Source: Rhodothermales bacterium
Lineage (GTDB): Bacteria; Bacteroidota; Rhodothermia; Rhodothermales; Bin80
Direction of reading: 5' to 3'
Assembly: GCA_951812585.1 (NCBI GenBank)
Contig: OX638318.1
Span: forward strand, 958,819-1,022,818
Length of the DNA: 64,000 nucleotides
Shown: one piece after another, positions 44,288 to 53,893 of the stretch
Position numbering within the stretch: position 1 is the first letter of the stretch
Layout: each line of letters opens with the position of its first letter
Made by a program: the position numbers and the translations under genes
The notes under the pieces: generated by a model
What the model was told of the DNA's origin: nothing
Databases searched by the model: none
The model's input: the letters and a program-made list of their open reading frames with translations, nothing else

Positions 44288-44854
44288 ATGAAGAAAATCT
44301 TACGCATACTAGGCATTCTCCTTGGCGGAGGCATCGTGGCCCTTCTGCTGTTGGGCCTTTTCGTCAGACAGGTTTCCTACACGACCACGGTCGATGTCAA
44401 AGCACCGGTAGCCGCGTCATGGGCCACCTTTGCCGATGGTGATCGCCTGGGAGAGTGGATGAAGGACCTTTCGGAAGTAGAGCTTCTGGAAGGTCCGCAA
44501 GACAGTGTGGGCAGCCGCTACCGCCTTCATTTTGATACGGGCGAAACGCTGGACGAACACGTTACAGCAATGGTGCCGAATGAGCTTTATGCATTCGATC
44601 TGGAAACGTCCATCTTTACAGGCTCTGCTCGGGTAACCTTTGTTGAACACAACAACGGCACCCGCATCACGCAGACCACCACTGTGCGCGGCGCAGCATT
44701 CCACTGGCGTGCATTGCTGCCGGTGATCAAACCCCTTATGCAGAATTCACAGATGCAGGTACTGGATGCGCTCGCCGCTGTGATCGAGAAGGCACCCTCC
44801 GCAGTGCCTGTGGTGGAAAGCGACACACTTCAGGCATCGACCGGCGAGCCCTGA
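44288..44854 (+). CDS. Membrane-anchored START-like (SRPBCC) protein
   Basis: 188 residues. One N-terminal TM helix (about 5-27: LRILGILLGGGIVALLLLGLF), then an SRPBCC domain (TTVDVKAPVAASWATFADGDRLGEWMKD, then the sheet and LLPVIKPLMQNSQMQVLDALAAVIE as the long C-terminal helix), and a polar tail. The topology suggests a domain held at the membrane. Function unknown. It precedes the LarA-type gene by 42 bp on the same strand. Confidence 0.83.
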   Translation: MKKILRILGILLGGGIVALLLLGLFVRQVSYTTTVDVKAPVAASWATFADGDRLGEWMKDLSEVELLEGPQDSVGSRYRLHFDTGETLDEHVTAMVPNELYAFDLETSIFTGSARVTFVEHNNGTRITQTTTVRGAAFHWRALLPVIKPLMQNSQMQVLDALAAVIEKAPSAVPVVESDTLQASTGEP

Positions 44855-44896
44855 CCGGCTGCAGCGCCTTTCAGACACAATGCCAGACGGAGAACG

Positions 44897-46177
44897 ATGA
44901 CTCGCAGTGATTCGAGCATTCTCCTGCAGTATGGACAGGCGGGACTGTCGCTTGCCACGCGCGGGCTCAACGCGACCATTCTGCGCCCGCAGCCAATGCC
45001 CGGCCTTGCGGATGAACGTGCTGCGTTCAGGCAGGCCGTGCAGAATCCGTACGGTACGCCGCCACTGCGCACGCTTGTCCGGACCGGCGAGACGGTCGCC
45101 ATCGCCATCCCCGACATTACGCGCGCGCTGCCGACCCGCCGACTGCTTCCGTGGGTGCTTGACGAGCTGTCCCATATACCCCGAGGTGATATTCGGATCG
45201 TTGTTGGCACAGGCACCCACCGCACGAATACACGAGCGGAGCTCTGCAGCATGGTCGGTCCGACGGTTGTGGACACCATCCCCGTCATCTGCCACAATGC
45301 GCGGGACCGGTCCACCATGACCCGTGTCGGTCGCAGCCGGTACGGGTATGACGTATGGTTCAACACAGAGTACGTACGCGCGGACCGCCGCATCCTTATG
45401 GGGTTCATAGAGCCGCATTTCATGGCGGGTTTTTCGGGCGGATACAAGGCGGTCTTTCCTGGTCTTGCCGATATGGACGCCATCCTTCAGTATCACGGCT
45501 ACGACAACATTGCTCATCCCCGCAGCACCTGGGGCCTGTTGGCGAACAACCCTACACAGGACCATGTGCGCGCGGGCGGCTCGCTGGTACCTGTCGACTT
45601 CCTGATCAACGTCACGCTCAACGATGAGCATGCAATCACGCGCTTTTTCTGCGGCGATGTGATCCAGGCCCACGAAGTGGGCTGCGCCTACTCGAGAGCG
45701 TGCGCCATGGCCTATGTGGAGAAGCCCTTCCCAATCGTGGTGACAACCAACAGCGGCTACCCCTTGGACCTGAACCTGTACCAGAGCGTCAAGGGCATGT
45801 GCGCTGCGGCGGCTATCACGGCAAAAGGTGGCCTGATCATCACGGCGGCGCGTTGCAACAATGGTTTTCCTGATCACGGAGCATTCAAGGATCAGCTCAT
45901 TCGCTTCCGATCGCCAGCCGAGGGCCGGCGTGCCATTCGCCATCCCGAATTCTCTGAGCCCGACCAGTGGCAGACCCAGAAGCTGTTTCAGATTCTGAAG
46001 ACGTGCCGCATCCAGCTCTACAGCGAACTGAGCCCGCATGATGTGCGGCGTGTCCACCTGGATCCGATCGCCTGCGTTCGAGAGGCCATTGACGCTGAAC
46101 TGCGCCGCATCGGCGACCCCGAGGCCCCCGTAGCGATCATGCCTGAGGGACCGCTGACCATTCCCTACCTAGCGTAG
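44897..46177 (+). CDS. LarA-type nickel-pincer (NPN) hydroxyacid racemase/epimerase
   Basis: 426 residues of the LarA (DUF2088) family. The residues numbered 108, 174, 184 and 200 in lactate racemase are all present at the same numbers: His108 in GTGTHRT, His174 in EPHFMAGFSGG, Lys184 in GGYKAVFPG and His200 in QYHGYDNIAHP. Lys184 anchors the NPN cofactor. The family racemises lactate, other 2-hydroxyacids or sugar acids. The cofactor-synthesis genes larB/larC/larE are not in the window. The next gene, 25 bp on, is a GPH sugar-cation symporter, so a sugar-acid substrate is likely. Confidence 0.9.
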   Translation: MTRSDSSILLQYGQAGLSLATRGLNATILRPQPMPGLADERAAFRQAVQNPYGTPPLRTLVRTGETVAIAIPDITRALPTRRLLPWVLDELSHIPRGDIRIVVGTGTHRTNTRAELCSMVGPTVVDTIPVICHNARDRSTMTRVGRSRYGYDVWFNTEYVRADRRILMGFIEPHFMAGFSGGYKAVFPGLADMDAILQYHGYDNIAHPRSTWGLLANNPTQDHVRAGGSLVPVDFLINVTLNDEHAITRFFCGDVIQAHEVGCAYSRACAMAYVEKPFPIVVTTNSGYPLDLNLYQSVKGMCAAAAITAKGGLIITAARCNNGFPDHGAFKDQLIRFRSPAEGRRAIRHPEFSEPDQWQTQKLFQILKTCRIQLYSELSPHDVRRVHLDPIACVREAIDAELRRIGDPEAPVAIMPEGPLTIPYLA

Positions 46178-46202
46178 GCAGGCCGCACATCACGGTGCTG
46201 GC

Positions 46203-47588
46203 ATGACAAATCAGGTTCGGCTTCACGAAAAGATTTCCTACAGTCTTGGAGACATGGCTTCGTCCATGTTCTGGAAGCTCTTTTCGCTGTTCGCGCTGTA
46301 TTTCTATACCGATGTCGTAGGGCTTGGCGCAGCAGTAGTGGGCACGCTGCTGCTCACCACTCGCATATGGGACTCGGCCAACGATCCCATCATGGGTATG
46401 ATCTGCGACCGCACGCGGTCTCGCTGGGGCAAGTTTCGGCCATACCTGCTTTTCGTCGCGGTTCCGTTCGCCATTATCGGCATGCTGACCTTCACTACGC
46501 CAGACTTTGGTCCTGCGGGCAAGCTCATCTATGCCTATGTGACCTACGGCGTCATGATGATGATATACACGGCCATCAATGTGCCGTATGCTGCGCTTCT
46601 GGGTGTCATGACCCCCAGTCCGCAGGAGCGGACTTCTCTGGCTTCGTGGCGATTCATCGGCGCATACGCAGGAGGCATCCTGGTGACGGCTACAGCCAAC
46701 GATTTGATCCGGATCTTCGGCCGGGGTGGCAATGAGGCTGCTGGATACCAGATGACGGTTGCGCTCTACGCTGTGGTTGCCTGCCTGCTGTTTCTGCTGA
46801 CTTTTGCCGGCACCAGAGAGCGCTTGCAGCCGCCCCGTATCCAGGTACCGCGCCTGCGAGACGATCTTAGGGATCTGTTGACGAATGGGCCGTGGCTGCT
46901 CATGCTCGGCGCTTGTGCGTCCTTGCTGCTGTGCAACACCATGCGGGACGCGGCGATTCTCTTCTACTTCAAATACTACGTTGGCGATGTTTCGATGTGG
47001 CTCTTCGGCGATGTCTCCATGCCCAGGCTTTCGGCAGCCTTCATGACGACGCTGCTGGTCGCCAACCTGATCGGCGTAATCTTCGCGTCGCCGGTGGCGC
47101 GGGCTATCGGCAAGAAGCATGCACTGATCTTCTCTGGCGTTGTCACGGCCCTCCTGTGCGTCGTATTCTTCTTTGTGCCAGCCTCGCAGGTACTGCTGAT
47201 CTTTGCTATCAACGTGCTGATCGGCATTGCAGGCGGCATCGTGTTTCCACTCATCTGGTCGATGTATGCAGATGTTGCAGACTACTCGGAGTGGCGATCC
47301 GGTCGCCGGGCCACGGGACTTGTGTTTTCGTCGTCGTCCATGTCGCAGAAGATTGGATGGTCTTTAGGCGGCGCGCTGGCCGGATGGATTCTGGCCTATT
47401 TTGGATTTGAGGCCAATGTCGCTCAGACTGACACGGCGCTTCTGGGTATTCGTCTCCTAATCAGCGTCTTTGCCGCCGTAGGTGCGCTCGCTTCCGTCGT
47501 CTTCATTTACTTCTACCCACTGGACAAGCGCCGCATGGCGACGATTGGCGCCGAGCTTCAGGAAGCGCGCGCCGCCGCCAGGCGGTAG
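46203..47588 (+). CDS. GPH-family sugar:cation symporter (MelB-like)
   Basis: 461 residues, 12 predicted TM segments. The first helix region KISYSLGDMASSMFWKLFSLFALYFYTDVVG, and WDSANDPIMGMICDRTRSRWGKFRPYLL in the loop after TM2, are the GPH signature (DxxxD-G-x-DRT-x-SRWGKFRPY). Family members bring in melibiose, glucuronides, xylosides or related sugars with Na+ or H+. It follows the LarA-type gene with 25 bp, so they form a transporter-enzyme pair. A 12-bp repeat GCGGTAGGCTGC lies over its stop codon (47582 and 47604). Confidence 0.93.
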   Translation: MTNQVRLHEKISYSLGDMASSMFWKLFSLFALYFYTDVVGLGAAVVGTLLLTTRIWDSANDPIMGMICDRTRSRWGKFRPYLLFVAVPFAIIGMLTFTTPDFGPAGKLIYAYVTYGVMMMIYTAINVPYAALLGVMTPSPQERTSLASWRFIGAYAGGILVTATANDLIRIFGRGGNEAAGYQMTVALYAVVACLLFLLTFAGTRERLQPPRIQVPRLRDDLRDLLTNGPWLLMLGACASLLLCNTMRDAAILFYFKYYVGDVSMWLFGDVSMPRLSAAFMTTLLVANLIGVIFASPVARAIGKKHALIFSGVVTALLCVVFFFVPASQVLLIFAINVLIGIAGGIVFPLIWSMYADVADYSEWRSGRRATGLVFSSSSMSQKIGWSLGGALAGWILAYFGFEANVAQTDTALLGIRLLISVFAAVGALASVVFIYFYPLDKRRMATIGAELQEARAAARR

Positions 47589-47615
47589 GCTGCGGCATGT
47601 GACGCGGTAGGCTGC
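47582..47615. repeat. 12-bp direct repeat over the symporter stop codon
   Basis: GCGGTAGGCTGC at 47582-47593 and 47604-47615; the first copy includes the TAG stop at 47586-47588. It is another short local duplication at a gene end. Confidence 0.75.
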
Positions 47616-47759
47616 ACTGCCCAGCGGCAGGGATCGCACACGCTGAACGCGTATTGCGCCTTGCAGCGTGCGCTGCGTGCCGTGCACTCCCGTTGCCAGG
47701 CGTCCAACGGCCCCGGCTAGTTTTGCGTGCGCGCCTCGCCGCGTTTGGACTGCGCCTTG

Positions 47760-48467
47760 CTACTTGGCGAGTGCTGCACGGAGGTGCTCCAGCATGAAGG
47801 CCGCCACGAACCGATTACCGGCCTCGTTGAGGTGCACGCCGTCGGTTGTCAGGATGCCCTCGTAAGCCTTGTCCGCGTTGTGCTCCACCAGGTATGCTTC
47901 AAAGGCTTGCTGCAAGTCGCACAGCGTGGCTCCCGTTTCGCGCGCGACGCTGCGGCTGATCGCAGCATATTCCATCAGTCGCCTGTTGACCGGTGCGGCA
48001 CTGGTGGGGTCTTCCCCGATCACGCTGGGCGTGCACAACAGCACTGTGGCACCGCGCCCCTGAATCACTTGGACCAAATCGGTCAATCCGACGCGAAAGG
48101 TGTCCGGGTGCGTGCCGGTTACATGGTCGAACTCGAAGTGATGCCATACATCGTTGATGCCGATGTATATCACGACATGGGTCGGGCTATGCGACAGAAC
48201 ATCGCGGTGCAGCCTTTCCTGCAAGTCTGGGACCTTGTGCCCACTGATCCCCGCACCGATGACTTCAATGGACCTGCCGGCAAAGACTTCAGCCAGGCCA
48301 CTGTCCACCTGCGCCACATAGCCACCCGGCAAGGCTCCTGCTTCCGTGATGGAATCGCCAAAAAACACGACGCGCACGGGGGATTCGGATGGCGCAGCGT
48401 CCCGCTGTGCACAGGCACTGTGCATCACAGCGCCCACGATCAGAAAACCGATAGACTTGGCAAACAT
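47760..48467 (-). CDS. SGNH/GDSL-type lipoprotein esterase
   Basis: 235 residues from ATG 48467, which gives a good signal (FAKSIGFLIVGAVMHSAC with a lipobox-like Cys); ATG 48497 would add ten residues. SGNH blocks: FFGDSITEAG (Ser), the block II Gly, VIYIGINDVWHH (Asn) and TTDGVHLNEAG (Asp/His). Family members remove acyl/acetyl groups from sugars and lipids. It lies opposite in direction to its neighbours, in a catabolic region with a sialidase, so de-O-acetylation of glycans is a reasonable guess. Confidence 0.88.
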   Translation of the reverse strand: MFAKSIGFLIVGAVMHSACAQRDAAPSESPVRVVFFGDSITEAGALPGGYVAQVDSGLAEVFAGRSIEVIGAGISGHKVPDLQERLHRDVLSHSPTHVVIYIGINDVWHHFEFDHVTGTHPDTFRVGLTDLVQVIQGRGATVLLCTPSVIGEDPTSAAPVNRRLMEYAAISRSVARETGATLCDLQQAFEAYLVEHNADKAYEGILTTDGVHLNEAGNRFVAAFMLEHLRAALAK

Positions 48468-48554
48468 GGATTTCGTACCATAACCCCAACGTTTCACCTA
48501 AGATTATCGATCGGGTGTTTACAACGCAACTGTTTCACGGCCATTGACTGCGCG

Positions 48555-49490
48555 ATGTCTAGCACTATTCTCTTGCGTGTGTGCTGGTGCCTGCCGCTGG
48601 TAGCCATGCCTATCATCCTGTTCGGACAAGGCATGGATCCCACCATTCGCACCGGCGCTACCGTGCAGGTCTCTGATCATGTCTACTACATCCCGGACGA
48701 AAGCCGGCCGCTTGTGCCCAACGTCGGCATCGTGGTAGGCAGTGATGCAACCCTCGTAATCGATTCCGGGCTCGGACTGGAAAACGGCACCATCGTCCTT
48801 GCGGAAGCGCAGGCCCTGTCACAGGGCGCGCTGTTCTACGTGGCGGCGACGCACACGCACCCAGAACATGATCTGGGTGCCATGGCCTTTCCAGAAAACG
48901 CCGTGGTGGTTCGTTCTGCCTCACAGGAGATGGACATCGAAGAATTCGGGATGGGCTTGGCAGAGCGATTTGCGACGTTCTCTGCGCGCACCGCGGCGCT
49001 CCTGGATGGTGCCTATATCCGCGAATCGGATATGGTGTTTGATGGTGAACACACACTGGATTTAGGCGGTGTTCATGTGCACCTGCTTGAGGCGGGTCCT
49101 GCCCATACACGCGGAGACCTTGCATTCCTCGTAGTCGAAGACAGCGTCCTCTTCACGGGTGATGTGGTAATGAACGAATTTCCGAACCCCATGAGTCCAA
49201 CCTCCAGCATCGACCGCTGGCTAGAACGACTAGATGAGCTGGAGGCGCTGAAACCTAAAATGGTCATCCCCTGCCACTATCCCATCGGCGGCATCGAAAT
49301 GATCGGGAACTACCGCCGCTATTTCCTTGCGGTCAAGGAGAAGACGCTGGCCCTGGCTGAAAACGACTTGCCGCGCGATGCAATCATGGAAACGGTCCAG
49401 GAAGAGATCGCAGCCATGTTCGGCGACTTTCATGCGCCGCAGCGCATCCGCACGGCCGTAGGCGTCGTGCTGCGCGAGCGGCAGCCATAG
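48555..49490 (+). CDS. Exported metallo-beta-lactamase-fold hydrolase with HxHxEH motif
   Basis: 311 residues from ATG 48555. A much longer open frame upstream to 47727 runs antisense to the SGNH gene and is rejected. Signal peptide about 1-25. MBL-fold: metal motif His100-T-His102-P-Glu104-His105 (normally HxHxDH), GPAHTRGDLAFLV, FTGDVVMNEFP and IPCHYPIGG. The Asp-to-Glu change at 104 may alter the second metal site. It is exported and 15 bp upstream of the sialidase gene; substrate unknown. Divergent promoter with SGNH. Confidence 0.88.
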   Translation: MSSTILLRVCWCLPLVAMPIILFGQGMDPTIRTGATVQVSDHVYYIPDESRPLVPNVGIVVGSDATLVIDSGLGLENGTIVLAEAQALSQGALFYVAATHTHPEHDLGAMAFPENAVVVRSASQEMDIEEFGMGLAERFATFSARTAALLDGAYIRESDMVFDGEHTLDLGGVHVHLLEAGPAHTRGDLAFLVVEDSVLFTGDVVMNEFPNPMSPTSSIDRWLERLDELEALKPKMVIPCHYPIGGIEMIGNYRRYFLAVKEKTLALAENDLPRDAIMETVQEEIAAMFGDFHAPQRIRTAVGVVLRERQP

Positions 49491-49505
49491 CACCGCCATC
49501 GAGCC

Positions 49506-50624
49506 ATGACGCTCTGGATACGGCTCTTCGTACTGGCGCTGCCGCTCGTTGCGGCCAGTAGCGCGCAGGTGCCCAACTACATCTATCAGAAGGGCGACGA
49601 CGGGTACGCCTGCTTCCGCATCCCGGCCATCGTGGTTGCACCGGACCACTCAGTGCTCGCCTTTGCCGAAGGTCGAAGGCACAGCTGTTCCGATACAGGC
49701 GATATCGACCTGGTTGTGAAGCGCTCCCTGGACAACGGCAGGACCTGGGGCGCTTTGCAGATCGTCTGGAATGAAGGAGAGAATACCGCTGGCAATCCGG
49801 CTCCGGTCGTCGACGCCGCCACCGGCACCCTGTTTCTGCTTGCCACCTGGAACCTGGGTACGGATCGCGAACCTGATATCATCAACCAGACGTCTACTGA
49901 CACGCGCCGCGTTTATGTGCTGGCGTCCCGGGACAGCGGACAAACCTGGTCGGAGCCCCGAGAGATCACCACCGACGTGAAGAAGGCGTCCTGGACCTGG
50001 TATGCCACCGGACCCGGGTCCGGCATGCAGGTTCAGCGCGGCCCGTTCGCCGGGCGACTCATGGTGGCGTGCGATCACATCGAAGCGGAGACGAAGCATT
50101 ACTATTCTCACGTAATCTATTCCGACGATCACGGCCAGACCTGGCAGCTGGGCGGCAGCACGCCGCAACACTTTGTCAATGAATCAGAGGTTGCCGAGCT
50201 GGAAGATGGCGGCCTCCTGTTGAACATGCGCAACTATGCGCAAGGGGAGCGGCACCGCAAGATTGCGAGAAGCTATGATGGTGGCCTGACTTGGACTGAT
50301 CTCCAGTCCGATTCCACGCTCATCGAACCCATCTGCCAGGCCAGCCTGCAGCGCTACCAGTTCGCAGACGAAGGGCAGAGCATCTTGCTCTTCTCCAACC
50401 CTGCCAGCAAACATCGGCGCGAAAACATGACGCTGCGCGCAAGCTTCGATGATGGGCGAACCTGGCCCAGAAAGCTTCTGGTCCATAGCCCCATGGCAGC
50501 GTATTCCGACCTGGTGCGCCTGGCAGACGACTATATCGGCCTGCTCTACGAAGCGGGTCCTGACCAGCAGAGCACCTATCAAGGGATCGCCTTTCGCCGC
50601 ATTGCGCTTGCGGAACTGCAATAG
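49506..50624 (+). CDS. Exo-alpha-sialidase (GH33-like, BNR repeats)
   Basis: 372 residues. Signal peptide about 1-20, then the FRIP motif CFRIPAIVV (first catalytic Arg), the acid/base Asp in GRRHSCSDTGDIDLV, and Asp-box repeats SLDNGRTW, SRDSGQTW, SDDHGQTW, SYDGGLTW and SFDDGRTW around a six-bladed propeller. NESEVAEL supplies the Glu and AAYSDLV the nucleophile Tyr. Releases terminal sialic acid or similar sugars from glycans outside the cytoplasm. No sialic acid lyase (nanA) or kinase is seen in the window, so released sugar use is not explained here. Confidence 0.93.
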   Translation: MTLWIRLFVLALPLVAASSAQVPNYIYQKGDDGYACFRIPAIVVAPDHSVLAFAEGRRHSCSDTGDIDLVVKRSLDNGRTWGALQIVWNEGENTAGNPAPVVDAATGTLFLLATWNLGTDREPDIINQTSTDTRRVYVLASRDSGQTWSEPREITTDVKKASWTWYATGPGSGMQVQRGPFAGRLMVACDHIEAETKHYYSHVIYSDDHGQTWQLGGSTPQHFVNESEVAELEDGGLLLNMRNYAQGERHRKIARSYDGGLTWTDLQSDSTLIEPICQASLQRYQFADEGQSILLFSNPASKHRRENMTLRASFDDGRTWPRKLLVHSPMAAYSDLVRLADDYIGLLYEAGPDQQSTYQGIAFRRIALAELQ

Positions 50625-50716
50625 CAGGCTGGAAGCGATTGCAACGCCGCAACCCTTTCGATTCACAGCGCAGCCCTTTATTTTTTGCTGGCTAATGGGA
50701 TACTGACGGGTTTTTG

Positions 50717-53700
50717 ATGAAGCTGGGACTAGTATTTATGACCGCGTGCCTGTTCCTTGGAGCGTGCACATCTGGCGTCACGACGGATCCCGAAATCCTG
50801 GCGCAGCTGCCGGCACGCGTGGATTACAACTTCCATGTCAAGCCGCTGCTTTCCGACCGGTGCTATGCGTGCCACGGGCCGGATGACAATGCCCGCGAAG
50901 CCGACCTGCGGCTGTATACGGAAGAGGGGGCGCTGCACACGAGACTCGTTTCCGGCGGGCGCGCCATCGTGCCCGGCAGCCTGCGGCGCAGCAAGGTGAT
51001 GCAGCGAATCACCTCGGACGACCCCAGCTTCATGATGCCGCCGCCGGAGTCCAACCTGCATCTGACCGAATACGAAAAGGCGCTCATCGCCCGATGGATC
51101 AAGCAGGGGGCCGAATGGTCGGCCCACTGGGCTTTCATTCCGCCGCAAGCACCCCCCATACCGTCCGTAGCGAACACGTCATGGCCTGTTGATCCAGTGG
51201 ATCGGTTCATCCTGGCCCGGCTGGAGCGGGAGGGGCTGCGTCCAAGCAGGGAAGCAGACAAGGAGCGCCTTTTACGGCGGGTGACCTTCGACCTGACAGG
51301 CCTGCCACCCACGATTGCCGAGATCGATGCTTTTCTGGAAGATGATAGCCCACACGCGTACGAGCGCGTCGTGGACCGCCTCCTGGCGTCAGAAAGCTAC
51401 GGAGAACGCATGGCCACCGAGTGGATGGATGTCGCACGCTATGCCGACAGCCATGGATATCATGCCGATGGTGTCCGCACGATGTGGCCGTGGCGGGACT
51501 GGGTCATCAAGGCCTTCAACGAGAATATGCCCTACGACGACTTCGTCACATGGCAGCTCGCCGGGGACCTGCTGCCGGACGCAAGCCTGGAGCAGATCCT
51601 TGCCACGGGATTTCACCGCAACCATCCCATGACCGCCGAAGGGGGCGTCATCGACGAGGAGTATCGCGTGGAGTATGTGGTGGATCGCACCAACACCACG
51701 GCGCGGGCATTCCTGGGCATGACGATGGAATGTGCACGGTGCCACGATCACAAGTTCGATCCCGTTTCCCAAAAAGAATACTACCAGCTCTCTGCATTCT
51801 TCAACAACGTGAACGAGCTGGGCATGACAGGAGACGATGGCAATGCAGGGCCACTGCTCATGATGCCGTCCGATGCGCAGAAAGAAGCGCACCATGCGGC
51901 AAAGGCGGAAGTTCAGCGCCTGGAGGAAGCGATCGCCGCGCGACGGCAAACTGTGCTTGAAACGGCAGCGCACAGCGGCGCGCGCCTTCCGCAGGATGCC
52001 TTGTCCAAAGGGCTGGTGTCACACTACCCGCTGGACAGCATCGAGGAGAACACCACGCCAAACCTTGGCGGCGTCGACGGAAATGTTCAAGGCGAGTTGG
52101 AGCTTGTCGACGGCCCGCGGGACAAGGCCGTACGGTTTGACGACGACTATGACTTTCTGGAGCTGAAGCAGGCCGGCCTGTTTGAACGCACCGGATCCTT
52201 TACGGTCAGCGTGTGGCTGCACATGGAGCAGGAAGGCGACTACACCAAGATCATCGGCAACGCCTTCCACAAGAACACGTACTGGCGCGGCTGGGAACTC
52301 TATGTGGACAGCCTGAACCATCTGTCGGCACGCCTGATACACGCCAAGCCCCATAACTATCTTCACATTCGCACCCATGAGACGTTAGCCAGCCACGCGT
52401 GGACGCATGTGGCGGTAACGTACGACGGGTCAAGCCGCGCGGCGGGTGTACACTTGTACATCGACGGCCAACAGCAACCGATCTCGGTGGAATTTGATCA
52501 CTTGTACAAGAGCATCCATCCTGTTGACCACCATTACAAGCCTACAGAACTGGCTTTGCGCGTCGCGCGCAGCTACCGCGCCTTCGGCGGCAACGATGGC
52601 ATCTACCGGGGCAGCATGGACGATGTGCGCTTGTACGACCGGGCCCTTGTGCCTGCAGAAATCGCGCTGATGGCCGGTGCAACCCCACCCGCCGATGGCG
52701 CTTTGGAGACGTACCTGCACCATTACGACGATGAGTATGGCGCGCTGCTCCGCTCCCTGCAAGAGGCGCGCGAAGCGGAGCAGACGGTAGCAGAGGAGAT
52801 CATGGAAGTGATGGTAATGGAGGAGATGAGTACGATGCGGCCTGCCTATGTGCTCGAGCGCGGACTGTATGGCCAGAAAGGTGCGGCGGTTACGCCCGAT
52901 GTGCCGGCTGCTTTTGGGGCGTTTCCGGACCACTTGCCGAGAAACCGGCTTGGCCTTGCGCAATGGCTCTTTGCGCCGGACCACCCGCTTACGGCACGGG
53001 TGGCCGTGAACCGCTACTGGATGCAGCTTTTTGGCCAGGGACTGGTCAGCACGCCGCAAGACTTCGGCAACCAGGGAAGCCTGCCGTCACATCCTGCCCT
53101 GATGGACTACCTGGCCACCAGCTTCATCGAGTCCGGTTGGAACCTCAAGGGGTTGATGAAGCGCCTGGTGATGTCATCCACCTACAGACAAACCAGTACG
53201 GCCACGGACGAGCTCCTGGCACGGGACGGCGAAAACATCCTTTTGGCACGCGGGCCGCGCCACCGCCTGCCAGCGGAGATGATCCGGGACAATGCCTTGG
53301 CCGCCAGCGGCTTATTGGTTGACCAGGTTGGGGGCCCCAGCGTCAAGCCTTACCAGCCGCCTGGGCTCTGGATCGAAAAGGGCAACTTTTCGGCGGCGCT
53401 CTTGCACTACAAGCAGGATAGCGGGGACAGTCTCTACCGAAGGAGCCTCTACACGTTCATCCGGCGCACTTCGCCGCCACCCTCCATGACCGTGTTTGAT
53501 GCTCCAGACCGCACGACCTGCTTTGTGCGGCGACAGAATACGAACACGCCCACCCAGGCCTTGGTGCTGCTCAACGATCCAACGTACGTAGAAGCCGCGC
53601 GCGTGCTTGCGGAACGCATGCAGAAAGAGGGCGGACCCGGGCTTGCGGAGCAGATCACGCTCGGATTCCGATTGTCTACAGGACGCTACCCCTCCGACCA

Positions 53701-53893
53701 GGAACTGGCCGTCCTTCTGGACCTGTACGCGGAAGAGGCGCTGCGCTACGAAACGTCGCCCGCTGATGCGGACTCACTCTTTCAGGTGGGCGAATACCTG
53801 GCCGATGCGCAGCTGGACCAGTCCAGAACCGCGGCGCTCGCCATGGTGGCTGGCGTGATGCTGAACCACGACGAAGCCTATACGAAGCGGTAA
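50717..53893 (+). CDS. Planctomycete-type cytochrome lipoprotein: PSCyt1-DUF1549-LamG-DUF1553
   Basis: 1058 residues from ATG 50717. Lipoprotein signal (MTACLFLGAC). Domains in order: a heme-binding PSCyt1 with CYACHGP near residue 50 and the axial SFMMPP; DUF1549 (about 150-390) with CARCHDHKFDP near residue 340; a concanavalin/LamG insertion (about 430-650, GSFTVSVWLHME); a coiled-coil helix (about 680-705); DUF1553 (about 745-1030, TYRQTSTATDELLARDGENILLARGPRHRLPAEMIRDNAL). Family function is unproven. Two CxxCH sites suggest electron transfer, and LamG suggests glycan binding. It is 31 bp upstream of its usual partner DUF1501. Confidence 0.93.
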   Translation: MKLGLVFMTACLFLGACTSGVTTDPEILAQLPARVDYNFHVKPLLSDRCYACHGPDDNAREADLRLYTEEGALHTRLVSGGRAIVPGSLRRSKVMQRITSDDPSFMMPPPESNLHLTEYEKALIARWIKQGAEWSAHWAFIPPQAPPIPSVANTSWPVDPVDRFILARLEREGLRPSREADKERLLRRVTFDLTGLPPTIAEIDAFLEDDSPHAYERVVDRLLASESYGERMATEWMDVARYADSHGYHADGVRTMWPWRDWVIKAFNENMPYDDFVTWQLAGDLLPDASLEQILATGFHRNHPMTAEGGVIDEEYRVEYVVDRTNTTARAFLGMTMECARCHDHKFDPVSQKEYYQLSAFFNNVNELGMTGDDGNAGPLLMMPSDAQKEAHHAAKAEVQRLEEAIAARRQTVLETAAHSGARLPQDALSKGLVSHYPLDSIEENTTPNLGGVDGNVQGELELVDGPRDKAVRFDDDYDFLELKQAGLFERTGSFTVSVWLHMEQEGDYTKIIGNAFHKNTYWRGWELYVDSLNHLSARLIHAKPHNYLHIRTHETLASHAWTHVAVTYDGSSRAAGVHLYIDGQQQPISVEFDHLYKSIHPVDHHYKPTELALRVARSYRAFGGNDGIYRGSMDDVRLYDRALVPAEIALMAGATPPADGALETYLHHYDDEYGALLRSLQEAREAEQTVAEEIMEVMVMEEMSTMRPAYVLERGLYGQKGAAVTPDVPAAFGAFPDHLPRNRLGLAQWLFAPDHPLTARVAVNRYWMQLFGQGLVSTPQDFGNQGSLPSHPALMDYLATSFIESGWNLKGLMKRLVMSSTYRQTSTATDELLARDGENILLARGPRHRLPAEMIRDNALAASGLLVDQVGGPSVKPYQPPGLWIEKGNFSAALLHYKQDSGDSLYRRSLYTFIRRTSPPPSMTVFDAPDRTTCFVRRQNTNTPTQALVLLNDPTYVEAARVLAERMQKEGGPGLAEQITLGFRLSTGRYPSDQELAVLLDLYAEEALRYETSPADADSLFQVGEYLADAQLDQSRTAALAMVAGVMLNHDEAYTKR

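Noticed and set aside
47727-48554. 276-codon N-terminal extension of the MBL-fold protein
   Set aside because: Runs antisense through the SGNH gene. The ATG at 48555 starts a proper signal peptide.
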